Source: Rotaria socialis (lineage: Eukaryota > Rotifera > Eurotatoria > Philodinida > Philodinidae). Taken from it: a stretch of DNA of 64,000 nucleotides. Location of the stretch: NCBI GenBank assembly GCA_905331475.1, contig CAJNYU010000034.1, positions 134,154-198,153 of the forward strand, in the 5' to 3' direction. Positions within the stretch are counted from its first letter, which is position 1. Every line of letters begins with the position of its first letter. The position numbers were made by a program, and so were the translations under genes. This document shows, piece by piece, positions 25,101 to 40,100 of this stretch. The notes under the pieces were generated by a model. That model searched no databases, was not told where the DNA came from, and worked only from the letters and a program-made list of their open reading frames with translations.

Positions 25101-25121
25101 TAGATTATTTCTTTGTATCGA
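25101..25121 (+). promoter_or_regulatory. Candidate splice acceptor before UNC80 start
   Basis: The gap between the CRNKL1 stop and the UNC80 ATG is 137 bp. An AG preceded by GATCTTGT ends near 25102, about 19 bases before the start codon. The gap leaves little room for a separate promoter, so trans-splicing of a shared transcript is plausible but unproven. Confidence 0.3.
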
Positions 25122-28100
25122 ATGCCGAAACAACGCTCACAAACAACGACATTAAATTCAGCTACTGGAAATACTTCAAAACGTCAATGTGATACTTTAT
25201 CTAAGCCTAATTCATCATCGGATAACGAAGATGTAATTCCTATTCCAATACAGATTTTTCTATGGCGACAGAGCAAGTCAGTATTTTGTTGACTTCGTTT
25301 TATTTTGTTGAACAGTAGAAGAAAACTTTTCTTTTCTCATTATTAGTCCATTTATCAAACAAAAATTTGGTAATCTAACAGATGCATCAGCAATAGTAAG
25401 TGACAAACATGTTTCATTGTATGAAATCTATTCTGTATGATATTCTATAGAGTTTTGATCGAGTTCTTGTTCAAAACATTTTACATGGCTTATCACCTAG
25501 TCTCAGTGATGCCATTGCGAGTATTCCAAGATGGCTATTAATCAAAGTGGTTCGTTTGTTTCTCTTCTTCCGTCAAAATATTCAAAATAAAAAGCACAAA
25601 ACAAAATCTTTTTTTTTTCAGGCATTTCCACATGTTATGCATGCATGTTCAGCAGCTATTGAACATAGCCTTCATTCGATTCAACAACAACCGACCACCG
25701 GTGGTCATCCATCACTACTTGTTTCAACCTCTTTATCTCTTTCTCCGTCACCTTCATCACAACTTCAAGTTCCAACTAGCCTTCAAATACCTATCAATAC
25801 TCCTAATGTACCGCCTGCACCTTTTGGTTCTTTGGCTGCAACAAATCTTTCATCAACAATATCTGTTGAACATCAAACTAGTCATCAACCGTTATTTCGT
25901 CTCTCGTCAACCGCACAAAGTACAAGTAGTTATACATCATTAGCAAATAAATTAAATCCAACGGAAATTCGTCTGTTTCATACATTGCATTATCTTATTT
26001 TGGATGCTGCTAGTCAAAACAATCATACATCTATAAATACTGATCAACTTGTACCATTAAATACAATACAATTATTTATTTATCTGTTTATTCCATATAT
26101 TCATACATATTTACAAAGCAATGAAAAAGAATTTTTATCTCATCCTGATCTTTCTCAGGGCATGCATCTTTTATGGCAACCATTACTTGAATACCGTCAA
26201 CCAAATATTCGTATGTTTAGTTCATTTGTTAAACCAATTATACCATCATATGCATCACCTAATGAAAATGGCGATTATATATCAATTCTAAACGATTCAC
26301 AACAGCATCACCACCAACAACAGCAACAACAACAACAACAAACATATTATATAAATAATAATAAACGAAATCGTTTATCTGTTTTAGTTGAATCGCCTAC
26401 ATCCATACCAACAACTACAAGAGCAATTCTTGAAGAATCGGAAGAAGATCAACAATCTCAACTTTCACCGATTCAAATTCAATCACAACCATCAACAACA
26501 AATGAATATGTTACACATCTACCAAGATCAGCATCAGAGAAACAGCCATTATCTGATTTAACAAATCAACCAATAATGATGGCACCTATTGTTAGTAGCG
26601 AAGGAAGTAGTGTAAGTTTATTTCAACCAATAACGGCAAAAAAAGATCAAAAATCTGTATCATCTGTTGTTGCTGATTCTGATACAACAACAAACAATTC
26701 AATAACTGATCTTAGTGCTTATGGAACATCAAATGGTGCCAAGCCACGAGCGCCACTCGTACACATGAGTTCCATCTGTTCAATATCAGATTCAAGTCGT
26801 CTGACGACATCGCCACAAAGCCCAGGTACGTCAAAGAAAATACAGAAACAAAGACAGAACTGTTCATTTTTTTGTTTTTATTCTTTTACATTTCTATTGG
26901 CTATTTAGGCGGCGACAAATTTAATATTTTACAAAGTGGCGCAGGTTCATCGTCTTCATCTGCATCAACTCCATCTGTTATATTACCATTACATTGTGCT
27001 CAATGTCAACAACCTGTGTTTGTTCCAAATCATCCACAAAATATCCCATATATTTGTTCAAGTTGTACAACTACAAAACCAACATCTACACCAAAAACAT
27101 CTGATCTTCCATTAAAACCAGCTATTCAAAAAGATTCAACGTCAACAACGCGACGTCAAAGTGTTACAGTACCAAAAACTCGAACATCTCCACGTTCATC
27201 TGAATTACTTCTACTCGCAACTTATTTTGATATTGGAATACTGCGTACATTATTTAGTCCATCATGGTTAACCGATGGTTATCTATGGTGTTTAGAATAT
27301 CTACATAAACGTATTATTGATATAGCAGATGAAATTTTATCTGATGCATTAATGAGTGGTACATTGCCAATTAATATTTTGCGTTTTAAAAGCCTTTCTA
27401 TTCCACAACTAAATCTGAGTAATGAACATGACTATTATGAATATTTAAAAAATGTTTATTTCAATGAACAAGTTACCAACGATATCATCGAGCAACAATG
27501 TATGATGGCCGGTACAGGTGATGTAGCAGCATCATCGTCAATTAAACAACCAGCTACATTATTAAATGTACCATTTAAATATTTTGCTGGCAAGAGTCCA
27601 TATCATGGAAAACATAGTCAAAAATATGATAATTTTTATAAAAAAATCAGGTAAGATTATGATCTAATGGGGAATATTTTCGTTTATTTTTCATATTATT
27701 TATTTTTAATATAAAATAAAAAGTGAAAAACAATTCTTGGCTCGAGGGTAATATTTAAATAGAAAAAAAAAGAAAAACTATATTATTCTCATTCTTTGCA
27801 ATAACATCCACAGGAATTGCAAATATTTGAGAAATAAAATTTGTTTTTATTTTCGTGTCTCCTATTATGTTGATGTTTACATTCGACTTTTTTTTATTCC
27901 TTTTTGAATAATTTTTATTTATTTACTTTGTCTTTCGTTTAGTAAAATTCGTTATATTGATGAAGAAGGTATTGAACATTTGGATTTGGCTAATATTGAT
28001 CGTCGAGATAACTTGGGAACATCATCATCATCGAAAGCCAGTCGTCTTCATCTTACTGATCCAGGCTTATTATTACTTAAAACAACACCATTGAATGCAA

Positions 28101-31100
28101 GTGATCGGTCTATATTACCTACAGCAAATGGTACAACTCGACAATCGGTTGATAGCTTATTGAATAGTTCAAATTCTAATACAACGAAAACTGCTGCTCC
28201 AATAACAACAACTAATTTAAACACAATGAAAACTTTTAGTGTTAGCGATTCAGAAATAAATTATAAATTTTTAGAAGAAATCGAAGAAGCACAAGGTTCA
28301 AGTGCATATATTAATCGAAGTGGTACAATTAATTTTGGTGTTGTTTTGGCTGGCATACATGCTGTTATATGTAAAGAACATCATTTAAAAGTTTGTGAAT
28401 TAGTCATGAATATTCTCGATGTATTACTTGGTTTGGCTGTTATATCATCATCAGAAGATGACATGCATAAGAAACAATTACTAGCCGTTGGAAACAGTGG
28501 AACAGCTGGTGAAGATCGAGTTGATGAACAAATGGAAGAATGGTTAAAACAAATTGATGCAAAAGAAGAAGAAAAATTTCAATTAGCTGTTGATATAACG
28601 CTTAGGTAAAGACTGAATATTTCAAATTTATTGATTACTAAAAAATAGAAGCTAAAAAGTAAATGTATCTCAACCAATCATCATACTACAAAGACTGACT
28701 GAGTAAATGAATTGCGAAATTTCTAAATCAAAAGATGTTTGTTATATCTGGAGAGAAAGAAAAAAAATGACATTAAACCATTCTGTCTTCTTACTACAAG
28801 ACAAATCTAATGAAAAAATTGAGTAATGTAAGAAATAATTCAAATAGATATCAAAATCATTTATTCTAGGCTATTCAATAGTATGTCGATATTTATTTAC
28901 TATAGAAGGTGATGAAATATTTTCAGAAATCTTGAAATTTCTCTGCCAAAGATAAAAACGATCATTGATTAATATTGCAAGAATATGTTATTTTTTGTTT
29001 TCGGTTTTGAACATAAGTTCTGTCACTAAAGGTGACGGAAACATTTCTTGTCATCTCTCTGTACGTGCTTCTGAGTTTTTCAAGCCTACTGTTTGATCTG
29101 AAAAGAATTGATTGACAGCAAAAACTATGAAATCTACTATTTTCCTTCAAAATAGAAGCATTGCCTACTCAAATAGTTCAAGTCATAAGACAAGAATTTC
29201 GTTTTTAATAGAAAAACTCGACATGAAAAGAATAAAGAGTAATCTTATTAATATTCTATTTAGAATAATAAAGCGATTAGGATGTCCACATTGTCAACCG
29301 CGTGGTCGTAGTTTTACAGCTGACCAATTACGTGGTAAAGTACGTTTATCATTAAATAAACTTCGTATACTTAATCAACGTCGATTTGAAAAGTATGTAT
29401 ATCTGTATTTTTGTTATTGTTTTTCAATCAAATTTTCCATTCGATTAGATATTTTCTTAATTTAACTCTTCATGGTGATCTTGTTCATATTCTTGACATA
29501 TTTCATGCTTTATGTGGTTATTGTTCAGAATCCAATGTTGGTCTTGCTCATTATTCGCCTTATAGTGAGCAATATTTTATTTTGTTAGATTGAATTTTTA
29601 TTTTATTTTATTTTTCATAGTTCCGACGAAATCCGAAACACATGTACGACAAGCATATTCAAATAATTTTGGTAATACACATCTCGGTGTTGGACCGAAG
29701 GGTATCGATGGATTTATATTAAATATAGTATTTAAAACATTTGTTACACGCTTGATAATGATGAAAGAGTATTTAATGAGTTCAGAAAATGTTGCTCTAT
29801 ATGGTGAATGTCGAGCTTTTCTAACATGCATTAAAGAAAATCATGGAGGAATATTTCGTTTGGTAGTATTTTCCTCGTTACTTGATCCAGAAAAAAAACT
29901 GAAAGCATTGAAACAGCAAGATCTCAATGCAAAAGCAAAAGCAAAAGGATCAAATCCTTTTGTTCGACAAGATGGTATTAATAGTAATGGAAAAGGGGTA
30001 GATTTATTGATTAAATAAATGTTATTTGTTATTTAATTCCCTTTTTTTTTCAACGAAAGACTCTTATTAATCGTGATTTATCGGATGACGCTGATCTTGA
30101 TCGTCATGGAAGTACTAGTCATCAAATAACAACCAACGGAGTTGAAGAGACACCAGCAACAGTTACTGCATCGTCAACGTTTAGTATTAAATTAAAAAGT
30201 ACAAGATTGTTTTTTTCTTCTCTTCTTGGTTTTTTGATTTACTTATTTTTTTTTATAAATTTAAAGATATTCGCACAAGAACTGGATCAGTAATCGGCGG
30301 TGATGATCATAGTTTATATACACATCAGGAAGAAAGTTTATATGTTGATTTATCACTTGTTCGTCTTGGTTTATTACGTTTGAATTTCATGATGGAATCA
30401 TGTCCACCGGGCTCATTACCTGATCCACAATTCTTAAATACTCTTCTTACTTTGGTTTGTAGTATTTATTTTCTTATTAAATTTATCTGCTCTTTTCTAT
30501 TTTGTAAATTAAAAGAATGAATATTTTGTTTCTTTCTTAGGATTCACCCATTATATCAAAAGCAGCATATCTTGTTGAATGCGCACACTTTGTTCGTCGT
30601 TGTGCATTAGGTCAATGGCCGGAATGGATGCGTATAAATATGACAACGTTTCGTCCACATGAATCATTTACTGTACGTGCAACTGGAAATATGAATTCAA
30701 GATTGAATAAACTTTATCAAGCAGCAGCAGCTAGAATGTTTTATATCTGGGGCGAAGTAAGTTATTTTAGAATAGAAATACTTTTTTTTGAAAAAACAAA
30801 AATTCATACATGAATTTTGTATGAAAAGGCTCTTTCATCACAACTTGAAACTATATTAGACAATGAACAACAACAAGTAACAACAGACCATACCAATGAA
30901 ACGGGAATAGGCTTAGAAGGAGGAGTAGGATCAAGCTTTTGGAATAGTGATGAAACATATGAAGATTATTATAATGAAGGTAGACATGCACGGAGTTATG
31001 TCTTGCATGTGATCGTATTTCGTCAGCTTCATCTTACATATCGATATTTGTCTGTCATTTGTGTAGTTGTTGATGTTTAAATATAATCTAATATAGATTT

Positions 31101-34100
31101 ACAGATAATAATATGTTCTTTTTTTTCTTGCAGCAATTGTTAATCGTTCAGGCCATGATTGTCCGTATTCATTACGTGTTGTTGCTTGTTTACTTCTTTA
31201 TGAAATTACATCATTTCTACGTGAAGTATATGATACATTACCTAAACTTTCATCGATCCCAACAGCAGGAGTTAATGGTCGACAGCAGCAGACTCAACGT
31301 ACAAATAATCAAGGATTCAATGTACCAACAAATCTTGTTGAAACATCATCAACATTAACTGATAAACGTTCAACAGACCGTATGCGTATGGGTAGTGTTG
31401 TTTCTCAAATATCAAATAGAAGTTCTGCTTCCATATCAAGTGAACATCCAGCACGTACGTATTGATTAAATCTAGGTTTATTTCAATTTTTATTTTATTT
31501 TACAAATAAAATTAGTTTCACCACAAGCATCATCAGTAATAGCTCCATCGGTTCTAAGCACTGTACCAGCAACAATAATTAATATTAATCCAACATTAGC
31601 TGGCGAACGACATATAAGTTTTGCTGTTAATAAAGAAAATGATTCAAATGAAAGTAATCATACAGCTCTTGTACTCAATGATGATGATGGTGTTGTCGTT
31701 ATTGATGGAAATTCTTTATCTGGAGCGAACGATAGACGAAGTTAGATAATGATAAATCATTCTTTTTCTTTTTACAAAACAATATATTGTTTTACTTTTC
31801 AGTGTCTGTTGCAGCATATAAATCTGGCAGTGTTACTGGTAGTACCGGTAAATCCAAATTAATGCGGCGAAGTAGTGTTAAATTAAGAAAACCATCACTA
31901 CGGATAAAAGATTCTGGAAAACGTAAGAATAATTTACGAAAAAAAAACAAAAGCGAGTCCTTCCCTATCAGATGTGTCAACTTGAACTCTTCCTCAACTG
32001 AAATTCTTTTCGATATAGGCAGCAGTAATGATCCTTTGTTCGAACTGAAAAATATGCATAATCATTTTATACATGATTTAAGCTTTATTGTTTCTTAAAA
32101 CTTTCTATCACTATTATATGAATTTTAAAAATAAATGATCGTTCAAAATACTTGAAAAAAAATTTGAAACTGAATAATTATCAAAATCAACCTCTACTTT
32201 TGTTTTGCATCAGCATTGATAGCGCAGAACGTATTTCTAACTGTCATAGTTGTGTAAAGTCAATCTTTTTACTAAACTATTGTGAACTACTTTTTGTGTC
32301 TATTTTATTTTATTTAACTATAATTAATAATTTAGCTAATCGTCGTTCATCGTATCGAACACGCCGCCGTAGTCATGCATCAAATATTTCATCGGAAACA
32401 GATGGTCACCAAAGTAATATAGGAAGTTCAGTGATGGAACCAACTGATGAATATCTAAATGGTAATGATGAAGATTTCGATCAAGGAAATTTCGATGACA
32501 TTATTAATACTCGACCGTTTCCATGGATAAAAGTTGTTATAAGAATATTAAATGATGCGAATTTAACATGTGATCATCAAATAAAATGTTTATCAAATTG
32601 TTATGATAAACGAACAGCAAGCTGTAAAAATCTTACTCAAGCATTATTAAATATGTATCGATTATCGCCATCAAATCTACCAAATATTAGCTCATCATTT
32701 TCTCGTTCATCATCATCTACACATAGATCAACTATACATTTAAAACGTAATGACACAACATCAAGTAAAGGTCAACATGATCCTAAAAAACGACGAGTAA
32801 GGACAATTTGGATTTAATTTTTGTTTCTGTTTTTAGTTATAGCTAAATCACTCTTTTCTAGCTTTCAACTTGTTTGTTTGGTGATGGTACAGGTCCAAGT
32901 AGTGATAATGCAGCAAAAGGTATAAATGCAAGTAAACCACCTGATGGACCTATCTATGGTATGGTTTTTGAAACAGCTGATCCACATTTTGATAAACAAG
33001 TTAATACACATTTTACTGCTATTGCTACCTATTTGGAAAAACAAGTACATTTCATATTGATTTATGTGAATAGATTTTTCTCAAAATGTTACATTTTGTT
33101 TGTTCTATCTAGGTTGGAACATTAACACAAGTACCATTGATGATACTTTGTAAATCATCTGTTTTATTAGAAGATGAACATTATGCACAAATTCTAAATT
33201 TATCATGGGAACTCCTATTAGATCGTAACGAAGAATTAGCTGCTTGTGCTGGTAAATAAATTATATTGATTATTAAAATTTTGTTTGTCAATAAATAAAA
33301 AATGATTTCTTTTCTTTTCATTTCTAGCAACCATTGTTATTTTAACAGCTGCTCGTGCAAGTCATCTAGTTGATGCGCTAGTTCATGAGGAAATGGAAAA
33401 TACTTCAGCATTGATTCGTTATAATGCAATATTAAAATTTCAAACATTATGGCGTTTTCGTTATCAATTTTGGATTCGACTAGAAGAAGGTGCGCACTCA
33501 ATGATGAAGGTAAAATTGATAAATATGAAAACGAGAAATGAATAATCCCGAAATAAATTTACAACTGATTAGATTCTTCCACCAAGTATCGAATTTGTTT
33601 TACCATCACCAGCGCTTGGCATTTCTAATCTTCAAACAGTCGATCCACCATGGATGCCACATGCTAAAACACTGGTTCAACAAGTTGCTTTAAATCAAGA
33701 AGAAGTCGTATGTTGTGACCTTCATTTAATCAAAGAATAGGTTTATCCAAAAAAAAAAACTTTTTTTCTATAGCGAGCTGTTGTTACAGCAAGTAAAACG
33801 CGTAAAAAACATCAACAAGAATTAATACATTCAGCATTGATGGCCGAAGAAACAAGTAAACGTGTAGCAAGAGAAAATTTTGCTATGTCAACTGTATCAA
33901 TGTTACAGTCGGCTTCGTTCGAACCACTTTTACATCAACCCAGAGATGAAGAAGAAGAAGGTATAATATTGTTTCTATGTTATTTATAAAATACAAATGA
34001 TATGGTTTTTTTTTCCACAGGACATACAGATGATGATAGATTTGTTGAAACGAGTATTCAAATACGTCAAGCACAAGGAACATTTCCTTCAGCATTTGGT

Positions 34101-37100
34101 GCAGCTGTTTACCTTCTTGTAGAGATGTTAGAAGATGAAGAAACGCTTGAAAATGGAGCAACAGGTTTGCTAGAAAAAACTACACTGTATTATTGAAATG
34201 ATAAAATTTGAAACAATCAATATAATTGTTTTCTTGAAAGGAAATTTAGATAATAACATGTTCGAACAGGAAAACTGAAATTGATACTTTCTTCTTGAGT
34301 TATATTCATGTGATTGAGTTTATAGTCTAATGCAAAAGAAATATTGCCCTTACAGACTTCTCAGAAAATCTAGCCGATAAAGAGTTTAATCTATCACCAA
34401 TATATTCATAAGCTCAACAAGGAATTTTATAGACAGAATTTCAGGTTGAAATGACAATATTGGATGTTTAATGAGATTTCTTTCATCAAGTCATAAATTC
34501 AGTTAAATGAATATAACTTAAAATGAAAGGAAAAAGTTATTAACTAAAGCAGTCTTCTCATAATATTACTAAAGACTATTTGGTTTTTCACTTTTGAACA
34601 TAAAAAAAAATCTCGTCCTATCTATAGTTCATACCGAAATTTGAAATGTTAAAATTCTTAAGTCGTAAACGATTTAGGTCCCTGATATTTTCATTTAATT
34701 TTTACTATATGTAGTATACATTTAATGATTACTCATTCATAAATGATAAATTTTTCATTGTATTCTAGTATCAGCTGCAGCTCGAAAAGCTATTTGGACA
34801 TGCTTAATTGATGAGCCAACATTATTGATTCGGTTTTTCTTTGAAAAACTTTCTCATAAAGAACGTCGTGTAATAATGATCTATCTCTATTGATTTCCTA
34901 ATTATAATATCTCATTTTTATCACTATTAGATCAAATCTCTTCAAAGTCTTCGTCGTCTTATGATATGTTTAACTGATATACCACCACAATTCGCTCATG
35001 CAGTATTCAATTATGTTCTTGGTTTATTAATGAGTATGGTACGTTCACCACTTGACGGCTCACAAGAGCTCATCATAGCTGGTCTTACATTATTATGGCA
35101 AATAATACCTTATTTACATGGTCTCGTTTTAAAAGATTTAAAACAAATCTTACGTAAAGAACAAGCTGAAATGATGATATTAATAACCGGTAATATTCCA
35201 TCAACAAAAAAAGTTATTATACATGGTCCAGATCTATCACAAATTCCGACACAAGCTATCATACAAGAAGATACACAATTTAGTAATGTTTTCCTAGAAG
35301 CATTAGATTTTTTTGGTATACCAGATGCAAAACGAGATAGATATTATCTAATTGATGTTAAAACTCAACAAATACATATTCCAGATACATATGTAAGAGA
35401 TTTTTATTTTTTTCGTCGAAATATCTATCCGCAATTATCATTAATACCTATGGATACAAAACAATCGCAAAAACAATTAGAACAAATGTCCATCTATTTA
35501 AAAACAACAGAATTATCAAAAGTTTTATTTGCTCGTTATTTAGTTGAAAATACGCCATATAATCAAATTCATAATTGTGTCACATTTTTTCATGATGAAC
35601 TTATAAAAAGCCCATCATTTCCACGAAAACCATTAGAATCAGATTATAATTTATATACAAGAATATCTGACAAAGAACTATTTAACTTGGATATGTTACA
35701 TAAATATAATTGGTATGTTCTAGAAAATTACCAATTGCAGAGATTAGTTTGTCATAGAGTTATTCTCGAAATGAGGTGGCTTTGTTTTGCTTGCTCCCGT
35801 CGAATTTTTAGTGAGACTACTTAAATTATATATCTCTACTTCAATGATTTATAAGCATCTGAGATAAATGATAGCGAACATATCAAATGATTAGATTTAG
35901 CAGTAAAAAAACGGTAAAAATTTCGTTTTTACAAACCTGAAATTAACAATTTTGGCTGTTTTTGATAATGAAACACTGGCAAAATCTTCAAAGTGTCCCA
36001 AAAATCTTCATATTAGTAGAGTTTCCCATTGAAAATTAAATATCAAATGAATCTATTAATATCTTTCTCACATACTCAGAATTTATATACAATAACACCG
36101 AAAACTTCGAAAATATTGCAATTCAGGTTAATCGTCTCCAAAAAAAACATGACCTTTTGAATCTGGATCAAACTAAAACGTTCATTTCGATTTAAATTTT
36201 AACATAAACTATGTTTTATTCTAAAACTTTAATTTATACTTCTCTCTTTGATTTTAGGATCAAACTGATTGCATGTCTATTTTTTAATATGGACGGTAAA
36301 ACAACTACAACATGGGATATAACTCTTTTTCTCAATGTAATCAATGGTGCATTTATTTTACATTGTGAAGACTTCGCTATGTTACGCTTTTGTCTTGCAA
36401 TCTACATTAGTACAGCAAAACATTTTCGACACATATTTGCTACAAATGGGTCAGTTAAACGTCCTTTTTGTATTTTACTTTTTAAAAGGCACTAAAGATT
36501 TTTCTTTTTCTCTATTTTAGTTATCTATTAATAATGCCAACATTTCTTCGTGTTTATTCAAATATTCAATCAAATCCAATGTTAAAACGAGCTATTGAAT
36601 ATTGTTGTCGACAATTTTTTATTTTACATCGTATACCATTTATATTGCAAATGCTTGCTAGTATATCACAACTGTTGGATTTCGATGAACAAGCCGATGT
36701 TACTGATACAAATAAAATACAACCAATACACTTATTTCGTTTATTAATTGCTTTAGAACAAACAAGTGTTGATGCTATGCGCGACGATTATTCTATATTG
36801 GAATTAGTTAAAGATGATTCAACATCAAGTAAAACAACATCAGTTATAACACCGACAACGATGCCTATAGCAAATATGACGGTTGTTGCCGTCCTTGGCC
36901 AAGGAAATATGATTGCACCATCAACTATTAAAACTTTAGATTTTTGCTATGCAGATGATGATACAATTTTCACTCTACTTAATTGTATTGATGTTTGTGT
37001 AACTGTTGGTAAGTTATATAGAGAAACTTTATGATTGGAAATAATAATTTACATGAGTTTAAAACTACGAGCAAAAAGTCTAAGATTTTTTTTCTTTCTT

Positions 37101-40100
37101 CTAAGATTACTAAGATCTCCTAAGACTATCGACGAAATTTGACAAGCAAAAGAAGCTTTAGTTTATTCTCTTTTTTTATTCTTGATTAATGTTGGTTCAA
37201 AACCATCATAGCTAAAACAATCGTTTTTAGTGTTTGAACAATTTACTATTCATGTCACACGGCTTTTCGTACTAACATTAGTATATTTGCAATAGTATGT
37301 CGGTGATAAGCTCGCGAACACTCGCTAAGTGTTCTTTTTTTCGATTCAACTTACACAAGCATCTAATATACGATAGGCGAACAGTAGTACTAAAGCAAAA
37401 TAGAAAATGAATTCGTTGGTTTAAAACTCGAACGAATAATCACTTTTTATTCGTTCAGATAAGCTCTCATCAAATTTGATTCTATAATTCATCCATTTGA
37501 TTTCACTTTTGTTTTTATAGTTGCATATGCGCCTGATTCAATCCGATCATTACAAATGCTTGGTATCATAGATTTACTCTTACCAAAATATTTAGAATAT
37601 TTAAAAGATCGTACGAATAAAAATGATTGTCAAAAGCACGGTCGCGAGGAAGTCAAAATAATTGAGAAATTATCAGTTGCTATTAAAACAATGATAAGTG
37701 CATCAGAATCATTAACACGAGCATTTGTTGGACCAAAACATGAGACATTAGCAGGTGCAAGTTATAAACATTCGCGCGGTTCGAATCGTTCGCCATCAAT
37801 TGTACCCGATGAAGATTCTATGAGGTAAATATTGATGGTTATTAAGAATCTTATAATAAAATTTTCATATCCTTATCTTTTAGTCGATTTATTGATGATC
37901 GAACTAAAAATAAAGTTCAAGATGTTGACGAACATAAGCAAGCATCAGAATTTCGTTGGCCACGCGATACACTACTTTCTGTTATATCAACATTTGTTCA
38001 TTTTTCTTCTCAACGTTTAAAAGAATTAAATAAATTAATCAATGATCCAACATTTCGTATGCCTGAAATACTCGATGCTAAATCTCATACACGTCTTGCT
38101 GATATAGCACATACATTACTTAAACTAGGTGGGTTTGATCCAATAACCATGTCATGTCGTGGTATACAAAATTATTTTCAAAAACTTTTACCATGGACCA
38201 ATTGGAGTCAAGAACAATTACGGCCAGCATTAAATCTTTTATTAAGACGTATCGATAGAATGTTTTCAAAAATATGTAAAAAGCCAATGACAAAAGTAAA
38301 ATAAAAACAAAAAATCTACAAGTTTCATATATGTATATTTTCTTTTTCTTAGCGTTGTTTTGATTGGGAAGCAACAGCAGGAATATTAAATGGAATTTAT
38401 TTAACTATTGATCGTCATCCATATATTGCTTATTTTCCTAATCTCAAAGTATGAATTTGATCATGTTTTCACTTGAGAAAAAAAAACAGAGAATAATGAA
38501 TATTTCTTTTTTGTAAAATAGGCTTTAGTTTCCGGTTGTATTGCACTTGTATTAAATGAAAATGTATCAGAATCAAGTCATAGTGTACCACGATTGGATA
38601 CAGCTGCTTTTCCGAAAGAATTTTCTCGTGTTGTTATTAAACTTGTTGGCAGATATTTATTAGCTATTAAAGTAAACTTATTATAGTAAATCAAATTTAA
38701 ATCTCTTATTCTTTTTTTTCCGTCTAGAATCAGCCAAATCTAGAAGCATTAACTGGCAATAGTTGGTCATTTCCTAATGTACCATCGGCAATAAATCACT
38801 TATTACATTTTCTTTTACCACTAATGTTCTGGGCTGGTAGCGGACGAAAAGATGCACCAAAAATTCATCCAGTTGATATTTCATATATAATTACTATTCT
38901 ACTTAATTCACTTAAACCATCGTCAAAACTTGCTTCCGCTATGGGTGCACAGGGTGGACCTGGAAGTGGTGCTCCCGGACAGATAAGCAGTGGGTCTGGT
39001 ACTGGTGGTGGAAAGCAACATTTAACTATTGGTGAAGCTATTTTACAAAATAGTAGTTTCACTCATAAATCTATGCGACAATTAAAAGATCTTTTACAAA
39101 CTGCATCCTTATTAGGTAAGTGAATATTAACAATTGATTAGATGTTATTCTTGAAGATACAGTAAATGGAAGAAAAATATTTCATTTTTTTTTCTATATG
39201 CTAATAATTGGAAAATATAGAATATCATAATTAGTTTGTCTTATTTATTTTAGGTTTAAAAGTTTTAATGATTGGTTTCACTAGACAATTAAAAAGAGAA
39301 TGGCGACGAATCGCTCAGTCAATAAAATTAATGTGCAATAAACAATCGAATGTTTCATCTATTCTTTTATCATTTATTGATTTTATTATTTCATATAAAA
39401 CTCCAATATTTGTTATTCTTCGACCATTTATTTTCCATTATGTAAGATTATTTTTTTTTATGGAATAAATTTTTAATATATATATATATGTTTTTCATCA
39501 AAGATCTATTCGGTTACATCGGACAATGATCGTGATTATGAAATGATCACAAATATTCAACAAAAACTTATTTTTGATAAAATAACCCCATCAAAATCAA
39601 CAGGAGAAATTCTAAATACATTGATGCAAGAATTAAATCATTTAAAAGCTGAATTAACAGGTAAGATTAACTTTCATGTAACTAAAATTATACTTCGCCT
39701 AACAAAAAAATAAAATATCGAAAACTTCTGTAGCCGTATCGCTAACGACTACACAAGAAATGAGTCGTACAGGCTCAGGTGGTGGAAAGAAGAGAGTTAT
39801 TTTATCGCGAACGCCACGACGAAGAATGCGCGATGATATTCCTCTACTTCGTCTATCATCATCTGGTTGGTTCTTTTTTTCTAGTTTCGCATGAATTTTC
39901 GATTGAAATTTAAAAGCATGTTTCACTCATGAGCATGAGCATTTTCTTTTTTTCCTCCTGAATTGATTTTCTAGCAAAACTATAGATATGTGTGTGTGTG
40001 TATAAACTGATTTGTTTTCTACTTAGATGAATCAAAATCTTTATTTCCATATGAAACACGTCCAGTAGGAACTGAAAAAGTTCGATTTGATACTGAAGCA

